Assembly: GCA_038373865.1 (NCBI GenBank)
Contig: JAXGGA010000493.1
Span: 1 to 64,000, forward strand
Direction of reading: 5' to 3'
Length of the DNA stretch: 64,000 nt
From: Uloborus plumipes
Taxonomy: Eukaryota; Arthropoda; Arachnida; Araneae; Uloboridae
Shown here piece by piece: positions 1-14,459 of this stretch (position 1 is the first letter of the stretch; each line of letters starts with the position of its first letter). Under the pieces are notes generated by a model, which saw only the letters and a list, made by a program, of their open reading frames with translations, was not told where the DNA came from and ran no database searches. Made by a program: the position numbers and the translations under genes.

Positions 1-495
1 ATGCATCCAAGTCGCCTTTGAAAAGTAATTCGCAACTATAATTAGTAAGATGCATGGTTTAAACTACAATCTCAAGTGATAAATTAGTTGAATATTTATC
101 GAAAAGAGCAGTAATGAGTTTACCTTTTTGCATGGCAACGTGCATAATTTTCTTGATTTCCCTAATTATCTAACTCGTTAATTACGCCAGTGACCCATGT
201 CGTCGATCTTATGTTGTCACAGTTGTCTTCTTCCTGCTCCAAAAGTGATTTATTTCCTCTCGGTTATGCTGAAGGGAGCTAAAGGAGAAACATTCTGAGA
301 TAGAGGGCTAGTGTAAAAAATAAGTCAAAGACCTAAAGGTCAATGAAATTAAATGCACGAACTCCTTTTTTTTTTAATTGATATGGTAGGGTCAGGTGAG
401 GTAAAATGGGTCACGGGATAAAATGGGTCTGGTTTTTAGAAAATTCTTTAAAAATGTACAACTAAAATTTTTTTCTGTGTTGCCAGTTTTATGTA
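1..495. other. AT-rich unassigned flank
   Basis: No gene is visible. The stretch at about 386-434 reads TAGGGTCAGGTGAGGTAAAA followed by two AAATGGGTC words, which resembles the outer end of the GGGTAATATGGGAC repeat family seen at 58,156-58,595. The rest is plain AT-rich sequence leading up to the TA target site of the foldback element. Confidence 0.4.
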
Positions 496-2058
496 CACTA
501 GGTGGCCAAAAGTATCCGGACACTTTCAAAAATTCACATTTTTACATATAGCTCGAGAAATAAGTGATCAATTGTTCTTTAACTTTAGTCATATAAAATA
601 TAGGCTTCACCGAACATTTCCAAGTTGAAATTAAATTACCCTTGCATTTGGGGGACGACAAGAAGGGGGTTGAAAGAAAAACCGCTTTTTGACCATAACT
701 CTTCGAAAATAGCTCGGAATAAGCTATCAATTTCAGTAATTAATTAGCATACTATGTATAATTACTGTACAAATTTTTATGAACGTACCGCTCTTACTTC
801 TGAAGATATGAAACATTTTTGAAAAAACGGCAATTTTATTTGAAGGGTTTTTGCTCATAACACGCAGAGTTTTTGATCAAACCTTATCACAACTTCAGGA
901 AAGATGACAAAATACAAGAGAAAGAACATACTAAAGCGGTAAATAAAAATATTAAAAATTCGATGAGATATGAACGTTAAAAGGAAATAATTTTTCACGG
1001 CGCATGCGCGAACGACAGAAATTTATAACTACAAAAATATTGTAGCATGATTTATACTGCATCTTATAAAAAAAGTTCCAGTTGAATATCATGAAAAATG
1101 AAAAAGATATCAGCGATCTAGTGAGCTGTATTTCATTCATTCTCAGGCAATACATAAATAGTGAGGGTCTGTCCACAAAGAGCTATTTTTAAATTAAAGG
1201 TTATTGCGTCGTCTTTCAAAACCAACGTTTCAGAGGGTGTTCGGATACTTTTGGAAACGTACGTATAAGGTCTTTTTGGCCGAACAGACGAAATGTGACT
1301 TCTATGCCGAATATAAATTTTCAAACTGTATACAATTTAACATTGAAAAAAAATGATCGATTGTCACCACACTATTTGTGGACAACCCCTCACTATTTAT
1401 GTATTGTTTGCGACTGAATGAAATACAGCTCACTAGATCGCTGATATCTTTTTCATTTTTCATGATATTCAACTGGAACTTTTTTTATAAGATGCAGTAT
1501 AAATCAGGCTACAATATTTTTGTAGTTATAAATTTCTGTCGTTCGCGCATGCGCCGTGAAAAATTATTTCCTTTTAACGTTCATATCTCATCGAATTTTT
1601 AATATTTTTATTTACCGCTTTAGTATGTTCTTTCTCTTGTATTTTGTCATCTTTCCTGAAGTTGTGATAAGGTTTGATCAAAAACTCTGCGTGTTATGAG
1701 CAAAAACCCTTCAAATAAAATTGCCGTTTTTTCAAAAATGTTTCATATCTTCAGAAGTAAGAGTGGTACGTTCATAAAAATTTGTACAGTAATTATACAT
1801 AGTATGCTAATTAATTACTGAAATTGATAGCTTATTCCGAGCTATTTTCGAAGAGTTATGGTCAAAAAGCGGTTTTTCTTTCAACCCCCTTCTTGTCGTC
1901 CCCCAAATGCAAGGGTAATTTAATTTCAACTTGGAAATGTTCGGTGAAGTCTATATTTTGTATGACTAAAGTTAAAGAACAATTGATCACTTATTTCTCG
2001 AGCTATATGTAAGAATGTGAATTTTTGAAAGTGTCCGGATACTTTTGGCCACCTAGTG
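496..2058. mobile_element. Long foldback TIR element, Tc1/mariner-like ends
   Basis: The element starts CACTAGGTGGCCAAAAGTAT and ends with the reverse complement of that sequence. It is flanked on both sides by TA (494-495 and 2059-2060), the target duplication expected of Tc1/mariner elements. The inverted arms are very long: 496-1183 pairs almost base for base with about 1371-2058, leaving a loop of under 200 bp. The loop holds a further GGATACTTTTGG word that resembles the terminus. Short open frames at 542-730, 952-1176, 1378-1602 and 1824-2012 are mirror images of one another in the two arms and show no transposase motif, so I do not treat them as genes. A second copy in the same orientation begins at 63,757. 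It is a non-autonomous foldback element that presumably depends on a transposase supplied elsewhere. Confidence 0.85.
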
Positions 2059-4894
2059 TATTACTGATGAACAGGCAATATTTTATATTTTTAAGTCATT
2101 TTTTAAATTCGGAGAAGAAAAACATCGTTTCAAGTCAATGACTTTCGACATTTGTTTACTGTTTGTAATTGCGTCGCCTTAACTCGTTCGTTAGTAGCAA
2201 TCAATTAATTTTAGAAAAATGCTTCAATTTCGAAGCCAAAATACTGAGCAAAAGCTGAGATATTAATACTTATATCCTGATTTTAAGCTGAAAGATTCAA
2301 AAGATCAATTGTAAATGATCAAAACATAGACAATTATGTTAATAAAGTACGCATATATATTCTGGAAAAAATTATAATTTGTTCCCTAGAATAAATACTC
2401 TTTTAATCCTCAAAAATTATTTTTTAAAATTGAAAATTTTCCTGCTGCTTTAAAAACTTGAAAAACATTGTTACTATGAAATTAGTAAAATAAAAATAGA
2501 AGAGGGAAAATATATTTTCAATAGATTCTCTGAACAGGCAATTAGGAAACACAAAATAGTGAGAGGAAAAAAGGTGAGAAAATATCGCAAATATTTCTTT
2601 AATTTTATTCAAAATGCCTTTCGTTTAGTGTAGTAGAAAACTTCTCTAGAATTAAAATATTTTTTAGTTTTTAAAATCATTTTTTATGTTTTCATTTTTA
2701 ATAAAAATAAACTTTATTATAATATTTCGCATTCAAAAAATCTCATTAACTATAGAAAATATAAAAATGCCTTTGCTTGCTTGATTAATCTTCTAAGAAT
2801 AGGAGAGTTTGATGTTTGTTTTTTTCTTTCTTACTTTTCTTCTCTTTTTAAGCTGCAACTCAATTGAAATTTTTAGCAAATATTCATTCATTTTCATACA
2901 TTTACGTGAGAGTTTCTCCACGTAAATGAATCATGAAAGATAAGAAATCAAACAAAAGCATTAAACGAGGCTCGTAATGCCTCATAAAATATCTCTAAAA
3001 ACAAAAATAAGTTAGAAAAGCAGAATGATTTCAATTAATAGCTTTTAATTTAAAAAAAACAATTCATTGAATTTTTGATATCAGCTGTAAGAATGAACGT
3101 TCTTTTTAGTTTGCCCGTATGTCATGCAAAATTCAAATTCTTTAATATTTTTAAAATACGAAATCACTTCTTTCAAATAATTAGTAGATATCTGAATATT
3201 GTATGGCATGCTAAAATACATACAAAAGAAAGATCTTGATAAATTAATAGTCAAACTACATAATTATTAAATTAAAAAAATAGATAATCAATTAATTATC
3301 TTAGAGCTTAAACAGTGAATAAGGGGTAACAACTCAAACTGCAGTCTATTTGGCAATGAGTGTTGCATAAAAAAAAAGAAGACTGACTAGTTAAAATCTT
3401 AAATGAAGAAAATAATTTGAAAGTTGTACCAGACAAATAAATGTTAAGAAAAAGCACTTTTGCTAAAAAAACTTTTCTATTTTATCTCGGTATTTTTTAA
3501 ATAAAAAAAAGGACATTTTTTTATATTTATTTTTTTTAATAAATTACAGTAGAAATTTTATTAATTTAACTTTACTCCAGAATATTTAAAAAAAGCTTGG
3601 TCAAAACAAACAAATGAGAAATATTAATTCAAAAAATATGGGTAATAAAATACATACAGAGATTGTGAGGATGTGGTAGAGAAAACTGCAAAACTAATTC
3701 GGAAAACATGGCAGCTCTACAAAATAAAGCATAAACGCAAATGATAATGAACAATATCATTAAAAAACACTTTTTTTAATGATGACACATATTTCATAGT
3801 TAACAAGTAACCATTTTTTCAATTCATAAAAGATGTGCGCTTATGGATGAAATAACATAAGATAAAAGATCGAGTTTTGTCACACGTCCTTTCTTGGATT
3901 TGCTCGTATCTCCTTGCGTTAAAAAGAGCCTGCTTGTAAACATATAGCACGTGTCTTCGGACTTTTGTGCCCGCATTGTTTCAATTTACTTTTACTCTTA
4001 ATCCCCAAAAGTATTTCTTTGCTTAAGACAATACGTAAATAGAAAAGAAACTAGGAGAGTTTAAAATGCTAACTAATTAATCTGTCTTAAAAATATAATG
4101 TATTGGGCTCTCTAACAGCACAGGCATTTACAAGCATTCCAAAAATATATTAGCATGATATCAATTTAATACACATTTTTAATCTTTCTCAATAGCTGTT
4201 AAATTCTAAGAACCTTAAAAAATTACTTTGTGAAATTGAGACAGAGAGAAATTTTAGTGAACATTTTGAGAAAGAAATTTGCGAAACATATTAAATGCGG
4301 CTTCTAACGTTAGAAAATAATTCTAAGCTATGCAAGGCAACATCGCCGTTATACGTCAATTGAAACTGATCATTTTGAAACCAAATGAAAAAGCAAATAT
4401 CTTATCTTAGAGAATCTTATTTCGTATGAATTAATTAGAAAAGTAATTTTATGCACTTACATAAATTTTGTAGATCGTAGATTTTAGTAATCGTGCAGTA
4501 CTAATATCGTGAAGAAATAGTTTATAGCAAAAATATTTTGTGTAACACAAGAATTCATATTACTTCTGCTGCTTCGTGGAAAAACCGCTTCTGGAAACTT
4601 TACCTGAAATGCGAGACCTACAATCGTAAAATTATTTTGAAATGTAAAGCTCAGATGGAAATTTTTCGTGGAATTCTAAAGAGAGTAATGGCGCAATACT
4701 TTCTAGTGGAATGTGAGCCAAAATGAAATAGCGGAATGAATTGAAATAGGAGTATATTTACTGTTTTTTCCGCCACCTACTCATATACACAATAACTATC
4801 TAGTAAAATATGAAGGCTATTCCAGTCAGGAAGTACATACCTCTGAATGTAAAGGAATATTTTACTGCAAAAACTTTTCAAAAATCGACATTCA
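2059..4894. other. AT-rich stretch without genes, one small hairpin
   Basis: No convincing coding sequence or named repeat. One imperfect hairpin lies at 2891-2938: CATTTACGTG and CACGTAAATG flank a ten-base loop, and the pairing extends outward with bulges. The short open frames here are AT-rich and have no recognisable motif. Confidence 0.4.
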
Positions 4895-5302
4895 CACTGC
4901 AAAAAATGAACTGTTATTTTTACAGTATAATATTGGCAGCCGAGGTTCCAATTTGAAACTGTAAAATGCACAATAATAAACTGTAAAACAAGCAATTTTA
5001 GTTTCTTACTGTAAAGTTAGAAATTTTACAGTTTATTGCGGTAAAACTTAACTGTATTATATTGTAAAAACAACAGTATACCATTGGCAGCAGGAGTTCC
5101 AGTTTAAAACGGTAAAATGCACAGTAATAAACTGTAAAATTAGCAATTTTGCAGTTTTTTACTGTAAAATTAGCACTTTTACAGTTTAGTACTGTAACAG
5201 TCGAAATTTCACAGTTTACTACTGTAATACTAGCAATTTTTAGTTTATTACTATAAAATTAGTTGTATTATACAGTAAAAATGACATTCATTTTTTACAG
5301 TG
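4895..5302. mobile_element. CACTG-ended AT-rich TIR element, copy 1
   Basis: It begins CACTGCAAAAAATGAACTG and ends CATTCATTTTTTACAGTG, so the ends are inverted repeats. Inside, a core of the type TTGGCAGCCGAGGTTCC occurs twice, about 150 bp apart (near 4930 and 5085), followed by alternating AAACTGTAAAATTAGCAATT and TTTTACAGTTTATTACTG words. No coding capacity. Four other copies lie at 12.9, 20.5, 24.0 and 28.4 kb. Superfamily is unclear: CACTG ends occur in several DNA transposon groups and no clean target duplication can be read here. Confidence 0.7.
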
Positions 5303-6690
5303 CACATTTTAATACTTAGAAGTACTTGAATTAAATTCAAACCAATCAGAAATTGATTCAAAAATGTTTTGTCATATATTACAGACAGTAAGAATCCAAT
5401 CAGTTTATGTTATTATCCTCAAACCTGAAACAGATGTATTTATTTTAGCAATTTATCACAGGAAAGAACTAGCAAATATTGATTATTTATGTCTGTGGAT
5501 CGAAGGTTCTCGGACAAAGAAGTTTCTTCTTGGGTGACATTTAGCATCTTTAGCCCTTGGGGAAAGCATGTACAATATTTTTCCAGCCCTACACGTTATT
5601 ATTGTTGCGATACTACCAGTTGATTTCACAGTAAAATGAAATCTTTGAAAGCTGCAAATGAGCCCTTTGTACATATAGTTCTTACATAGATGGAAAACCT
5701 TAATTTAATTAATGAGCAATCAAAACTGATAGACTAGCTTACACATATACTTTTTCAAGGAAAAAACTAAGAGCTGATAAACTGCAATATTAACTGATTT
5801 CTCAAAGCGAAGGTTTTTGCTCCAATTTAATAAAAATGATATGCACGTCAGATGCTTTGCATTTGCATCTGTTAAGGACTACAGTTCAAATATTTGTTTC
5901 GAGAAATGCTTATTAAACCTTGTTGCAACTATTAATTTTTGTTTATTTCGGCGTGAAAAGCTTAGTGCCAACCTACGTTCGCAGCAAATGACTAAGCCAT
6001 TCTGCCCCTCTTTAGTAACCTTGTAAATATACTTCTAATTGTTGAACAATGACTTGCAGTTGTAAAAAACCAGGATCGTTTCGTATATCATTGAGTAAAT
6101 GTATCAATAATAATCGTCAAAATAAAAATGAGTAATTGCCTGTCTTGTTCGCACATATTCTATTTCAATTTGCTATATTCTCCTGTATAATTTTAATCAC
6201 TTATTTAATTTTTAAAAATATTATTTTTTTTATTATTATTCAATCAAAAGCAATGCACCATCACTTCTACCATTCGAAATAACTGTAAATTATAACAGAG
6301 ATAATCAATAAAATGATTTTTTAGTATGTACCCCTTCGATTTTCTTTGCGAATAAGAGGAGGGGGAGTGACAAAAATGGATCAAAAACGAACGTGGCAAG
6401 ATCCACATTGTTAATTTGAGAACTTTGCCCAACTAAAATCTATTGACAAATTGCGATCCTCATATTTTGAATGCTCAACCTCCTCCAGGCCCCTTTTCCA
6501 CAAAATAATATACTGAAAGTGTCTATTGACGATTCAATTGTGAAAAGGCTTTCATTAAATGTAGTTGTCATATAAATTTAAAAAAAATCATTCCTGAATA
6601 GTGAATATTTATCTTACTTTAAAACAGTGTTTCATTCATTAACATCAGTGACCCATTCAGGCTGGCTTATTATGGTGAGAATGAATCCGA
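5303..6690. other. No recognisable feature
   Basis: AT-rich sequence with only short, low-complexity or unconvincing open frames. No repeat shared with the rest of the window was noticed. Confidence 0.35.
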
Positions 6691-6763
6691 TAAATAAAAT
6701 TCTTTATTTTATTTTATTTCTCTACTCAATGACGAATTGCTCCTCATTTTCGACCGTAGTGGT

Positions 6764-7110
6764 CCTATGGTTTTTTTTTTTTTTTTTTTTTTTAGATTAT
6801 AATTGGAGAAGGCTACCGAGTGGACGGACAGTGCTCCACCAACCCCTGCTGCAGGCCCTCTGCCTCCACCCCTCTTGGTGGAGGTGCTCATGTCCCACGC
6901 ACACACACCACTACCTACACACATACACATAAACTGCCTACCCACACACACACACACACACACACACTCATGCCTACACACACTCATACCTACACACACA
7001 CTAAAACACTTATGCCTACACACTTGCCAACACACAAACGGCAACACCCACCGATAGCAATTCATGATTGCGAAACACATAATTTGAATGAATTCAAGAT
7101 GTCAAATTCA
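6764..7110 (+). repeat. CA-rich interspersed repeat, copy 1
   Basis: A poly-T run (6770-6794) is followed by a GC-rich block containing CTGCTGCAGGCCCTCTGCC, then a compound CACACA/CCTACACA microsatellite (about 6895-7045), then ATTGCGAAACACATAATTTG at about 7068. The same order (C-rich block with TGTTGCAGGACTGC, CA tract, ATTGCGAAAACCATAATTCG) recurs at 43,890-44,100. This makes it a dispersed element with a microsatellite core. The overlapping open frames on both strands are products of the CA repeat. Confidence 0.5.
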
Positions 7111-9144
<2,034 letters not shown>

Positions 9145-10682
9145 CGGTACAAAATCATCTAAAGAACTTCTTAAAAATGTAATTAATCAACGAAAATGAT
9201 TAGCATGTTCTTAATGTGCACGCTCCTTTATTCTAACTGACCGAAAAGTAGATTTTGTTCATGCTTGTGGGTGAAACATGTGACTACGGCATTTTGTACA
9301 ACACGGCTTCTTTCCCGAATCTACCCCATCTACAAACTGTCCCACTGGACATAACATTTCCAAAAGAGAATGTGACTCTCTATAGTCTCCGAAAGAGAAT
9401 TCAACTTCAGATATCTAACCCCCATGATCTTTCCTCAAAAGTTCAAAATTGATAGTAAAACGGACTGCCGACTTTCTACTTAACTTTTTAACATCATCAA
9501 TTTAATTCCAAGAAAGAAATTTAATATGCGAAATGAAAATAAAAACGTATCCGTAGCTTTCGGAAAAAAATAATTATTTGACCAAAATGTATAAACAATT
9601 ATTTTCCATAGCGTAGAGCATTTGTAGGAATGATCGGATTTAAATGCATTAATTGTCGTTTTTTTCTGTTTTTTTTTTAACTTGACTAACCTTTAAAATC
9701 CTACTAACTTGGAGGAGTAAATCTATAAAACTCAAAAAAAGCCGATTCTCCAGTTTTTTTTTTTTTTTATTTTGTGAGGTAATCTTTTAAAAATTGCTAT
9801 CTATATTACGAAGATTTAATGTAGAACAAAATTTTAATATTTATTGGAAGTATTTTTTTCCAATATGATGCAACTAAAAATGCATGGGTAACTTAATTAA
9901 CTTTTCCTTTTTAACTGTTAGAACTTTACCTGTGGGTACTGCATGCATGTCATGGTGATCGGATTATAAAAACCCATCCATCATTCTTTCTTTTATCGTA
10001 AGGTTTTTAAAGCTAATATTGAGAACCTTATGTTTTGTTGAATTTTGTAAGCAAAACATTAGATTTTTTTCCCCTCATCATGCGTATTAGCAAAATTTCC
10101 CTAAAGTAAAACATCTTTGGTTTTATGATTCCTAAAAAGAAAGATGTAAAAACTATTTAAAATATTCTTGTTTCTACTTGAATGATTCTAATTTGATGTA
10201 AAGAATGAAAAGTATTTTTATTTCTTAGCATTAAAAATTAATTATGTAGCTAACGTTGCATTTTCATCTCTTTCTCACTTAATAAATAAAGTAAAACTTT
10301 TGCAGTGCTATAAATGAAGAGTAATTTTTTAGATATACTTAGCTTTTTTCTTTTCAAAAACATCTTTTACGAGTACCAATTAAAAATAATTTTCAAGGTT
10401 ACTTATGATGAACTTAGAAAAAATGAATTACAAGTTCCTAATGCACACAAAGAATCCGTCCATGGACGGATATTCAAAATTGGTGTTTTTTAGTACGTTA
10501 GTCAAATAAAACATTAATAAGTGTATGATCAATAAGTTAAACAGAGTTTAAAATCACGTTTGAAAGAAAAGTATTTTTTAAAACAAAATTGATGCACTTT
10601 TAGATTGCAATCATATGTTGATAGACACGTGAACGAGAATAAAATAAAGTTTGTAGCCAGTAGCAATAATGTTAAATTTGAA
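9145..10682. other. No recognisable feature
   Basis: AT-rich, with several poly-T runs (for example 9755-9768). No coding-like frame, no repeat shared elsewhere in the window. Confidence 0.35.
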
Positions 10683-10912
10683 GGGGCAAGTGGATAAAGG
10701 TGATATGTGACATTTTTTTTAATTTCTAGAAAAGCTTTCCAAAATATATTGTGTTATTTTTTAATGAATTTTTCTCAACGGGTAAAATGTAGTCATATTC
10801 TTAGTTACCAACCATTTCTGTGACTAAGGAGACACGATACTGATGAACTAATCACCTTCATCCATGGTAAAAGGTAACTTTCAAAAATTGTCACCTTTAT
10901 CCATTTGCCCCC
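10683..10912. mobile_element. Small TIR element (GGGGCAAGTGGATAAAGGTGA ends)
   Basis: The left end GGGGCAAGTGGATAAAGGTG is matched by TCACCTTTATCCATTTGCCC at the right end (about 10,891-10,912), with one or two mismatches over more than 20 bases. The interior of about 185 bp is non-coding, which is the anatomy of a MITE. The family was not identified and no clear target duplication is visible. Confidence 0.6.
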
Positions 10913-12910
10913 AGACTATCAGTTGTAATTAGCATACACTACTGACCATTGATCAATAGTATTGCAAAATAGAGGAATCTATCATTTTTTTCAGTATGAA
11001 CCATTACCAAGATAGTATTTATAAACCAAACTAATTTTTTGTAATTGAAAATGCAGAAAAAAGTTTAAAGACATAATAAGTGACGTTTGCCGCCATGAAA
11101 TAATGAGAGAAGTGATGCGAAACCTTGTGGATTTCGTATTTAAAAAACCGGCTACTGTTCAAACAAGAGAATGCCCAAAAACATGTTCTACGGTTTAGTT
11201 GCACTCACGTATTATTTTCCTACCTCTGAGTAACTTGAAATTACATCTTTATTTCATTCAACTTGCGAGGAGCCGAAATAAATTCAAACTTCTCATTTCT
11301 TCTGCGCTTTTTATTTAGCATTTTATATGCAATTAATTAATTATTTATGTACAATAACTGAAATATATCTTGCCTATAAACTAATTTAACGCCTGGACAT
11401 AAAAATGCATTAGTTGATTTGAAGCACAAAAAGTCGGTATATTGCTTGAAAAACATATTACATTTCTCAAATTTCAAATGCTTTTGTCGGTAGTGCATAT
11501 GATACGAGAATTCTAACATTTACATTTTACAACAAACATTAACACTTCAGAGCTTTAAAAAAATAAAAAAAAAATGTTTACAGGGAGAAAACTGGCAATT
11601 GATGCTCTGACAGTGCTCGTCTCAGTTTTTTTAGCTGACTGAATTTAGAATAATACAGCTGTTATTCTAAATCTGTACCTGGAGGGTAGAAGGAAATATA
11701 TCCATTTTTCTGCAGGACCTTAGATGTATTTCACTCAACTTTTTATACACTCTTCATAGGTATTTAGATCTCTGTCCCCTATTCCTAATGTTAAACAAGA
11801 CAATAGGACAAAGACTTTCTCGAAACATTTCACTTGTTGGTTTTGATTCGTGGAAAAGGGACTTTAAACCAAAGCCTCCGAAGTACTAAATGTCTACTAC
11901 ATTTGCCTCAATACGGGAGACATTTGTTCCACGCTGAGCACCACCATGAGGCAGTCCGATGATGCCGTTGTTATGGTGATAAATACAAACAATATTCGAA
12001 TTAAATTTTTTGTTTGGTTAATTTTTAAATTTAAATTTAGAAATTAACCGATCGTTAATTTATCTGTCTCGAAGAACTCGTGCAGATAAATTTACGATAG
12101 GTGGCAGTGCGTCGCGAACCAAGGGAGAAATTTTTCTCTGTGCTAAAAATCAGAAAGCAGTAGGCATTTAGTATTTTGGAGGCGTTGCTTTAAACACACC
12201 CTCAGGAAAAAAGAAAAATTAATCACAATATTTTATACAATATTTTTACGGCTCACGACTTTCCAACTATTAAATCACGATTAAGTTGTTACATCGATAG
12301 AAGTTGAAATATTTTCTCTTGTATAATATTTATTAGAATATTGGAATCAATAAATTCTAAGAGTTTAGTTGCACTGCGACTTCTGTTACCAATTTTATGT
12401 TTACCTTGTTTGTTACATATACTTTTGAACCCCTCAAAATAATTCATTCAGTTACAATAGAAAGCTTGAAAGAAGGTCTTTAAGCTGCAAATTTCCATTG
12501 GCTTCTTACAAACCGAACCACTTTCGTTCGCATAGGAAGTCCATAAACTTGAAGTTTCCTTTCTAAGATCATTATTGCTGACATTAAATTAATGATATTC
12601 ATACCCGCAAGTAAAAATCCAAGAAAGATTATGGAAATAAGTTTCCCAAGATTCACCCCATTCGCTTTATCCCATTTCCGTAATCTGAAACTTTCTCCTC
12701 TTGAGCTTTTGTGTCGCGGGAAGAGTTCTTATGCGCTCTACTTCCACCCCGGCGCTCCCACTAACAATCATCCGCAATAATCTTTTGAAAGTAATTAGAT
12801 TAAGTTATTGGTTGAAGAGAGGTATATGTGCTACTGCATTCAAAAGAACTTGGATGAGAAATACATTTCATACTTTCTTTTAACTACTACTGATTTAAAT
12901 ATTGGATATA
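10913..12910. other. No gene recognised; one short hairpin
   Basis: Mostly AT-rich sequence. A ten-base perfect stem (AATTTATCTG / CAGATAAATT) with a 16-base loop sits at about 12,057-12,092. The slightly less AT-rich stretch near 11,870-11,980 shows no sustained open frame. Confidence 0.35.
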
Positions 12911-13223
12911 CACTGCTAAAAATAAACTGTTTATTTTACAGTATAATACTGGCAGCAGAGGTTCCAATTTAAAAATGTAAAAAGCACTGTAATAAACTAA
13001 AATTAGCAACTTTATTTTATTACTGTAAAGCAGCAATTTTACAGTTTATTACCATAAAGTAAGATACGTTATACTGTAAAAATAACAGTATAATACTGGC
13101 AGCAGAGGTTCCAGTTTAAAACTAAAATGCACCGTTTATTACTGTAAAATTAGCAATTTTTACAGTTTGTTGCTACAAAATTAGCTGTATGATGCTGTTA
13201 TAACAACACCTATTTTTTAGGAT
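12911..13223. mobile_element. CACTG-ended AT-rich TIR element, copy 2
   Basis: It starts CACTGCTAAAAATAAACTG and contains the family core CTGGCAGCAGAGGTTCC twice (near 12,950 and 13,096), interleaved with CTGTAAAATTAGCAATTTT words. The right end is degraded: it fades into AACACCTATTTTTTAGGAT at 13,205-13,223 rather than a clean CAGTG. That 19-bp sequence recurs exactly at 13,702-13,720. Confidence 0.6.
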
Positions 13224-13233
13224 CTCCTATATA

Positions 13234-13694
13234 CAGGGTGTTCCAAGTTAACCGTCATGTCCTTTATTTCCTCAACCGTTCGTCCTAGATGTATACTTCC
13301 ATTTGCAAAATGGCTCGAAATGAGGAGGAGAGTTAAGATATGGAAAGTTTGAAGCGAAAAAAATAACTTTTTATAGGGGCTTTATATAGTGTAAAGTGGT
13401 ATAAGTCATAAAATTTCATGTTTCATTTCTCCATGGATTTTGATCGCACAAATGGCATTTTTTTGTGTTAGTATTATTTTTCAATGGAGATTCTTTCCCT
13501 AAATATAAGTTTGGGGACCCGGAGTCCCTATAAAAAGTTAGATTTCGTATTTTTTGACTGAATTATTTTTTCGCTTCAAACTTTCAATATTTTGACTCTC
13601 TACCTCATTTTGAGCAAATTTGCAATTGAAAGTATGCATCTAGGATGAACGGTTGAGGAATTAGAGGTCATGACAGTTGACTTGGAACACCCTG
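13234..13694. mobile_element. 461-bp mariner-type foldback MITE
   Basis: The left end CAGGGTGTTCCAAGTTAACC matches the right end GTTGACTTGGAACACCCTG as an inverted repeat, and TA flanks each side (13,232-13,233 and 13,695-13,696). Pairing continues inward: CAACCGTTCGTCCTAGATG against CATCTAGGATGAACGGTTG, then further imperfect pairing to a centre near 13,470. No coding capacity. This is the anatomy of a Tc1/mariner-type non-autonomous palindromic element; the exact family is inferred only from the TA duplication and end sequence. Confidence 0.8.
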
Positions 13695-13725
13695 TATATA
13701 GAACACCTATTTTTTAGGATTTAGG

Positions 13726-13880
13726 TGTGTAGTTTGACCTCCTTTAAAGGAGACATTTTGAATAAGGGAGACCTCAATTTAAGGGACATTTTTTCAGGTT
13801 CCAGTCCTTTGAACAGGAACTTCCATGAATTTGCCTCTAAATAAGAGACAATCAGTATAAGGGACAACCCCAGAGAAAAA
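13726..13880. repeat. Possible pogo/Tigger-like terminal fragment
   Basis: The stretch is built of words such as GACCTCCTTTAAAGGAGACA, AATAAGGGAGACC, AATTTAAGGGACA and GTATAAGGGACAACC. Repeated 'taagggaca' phrases near the ends are typical of pogo/Tigger-like non-autonomous elements. The opposite end could not be located, so the call is tentative. Confidence 0.3.
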
Positions 13881-14459
13881 TCACAAAAAAAAAAATGTAT
13901 AAATTAAGAAAAAATGTTGAATTTCATTGGCATTCAAGGTATTTTTTCTGTATAAAAAATGACTGGTGAAAGTTTGACATTATATGTATAAGCAAGTAAG
14001 TATTGCAAAGTTCTCGCATCAATTTGCATGTATACTTCTGATAAATATATTTATGCTGACTCAGCGGCGATATGAAAGTGCGCCAGTGACTAGCTTTCTA
14101 TAGAAAATTTGAAATGTAGACACTAATTGTAAATTAGATTTTACGCCATAGTAAATTACGTGACATCAAATTCATGTAACAAATTATTTCAAAACAAGTT
14201 TTGTAAAAAGTGAAACTTTGCAACTACTAAAATTGCACAGTCAAGTCACTTGACTGTGGTCAGTTGAAGCATCCTCTATTTGCACTTTTTGCACGGCTTC
14301 ATTTGTAATAGCCCCGAAATAGATATTTGCTAGAGTTTCTAACACTTCTTAAATATTTTACTTATACTTTTAAACATGTTGTCTTGTGTTTTTAACTTCA
14401 TTAATTGTACAAAGTTTTCGACTGCTTTTCTTACAAAAATACACACGTACGTATTTCTC

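Noticed and set aside
542..2012. Four short open frames in the foldback element
   Set aside because: They are mirror images created by the inverted arms and show no transposase or other motif.
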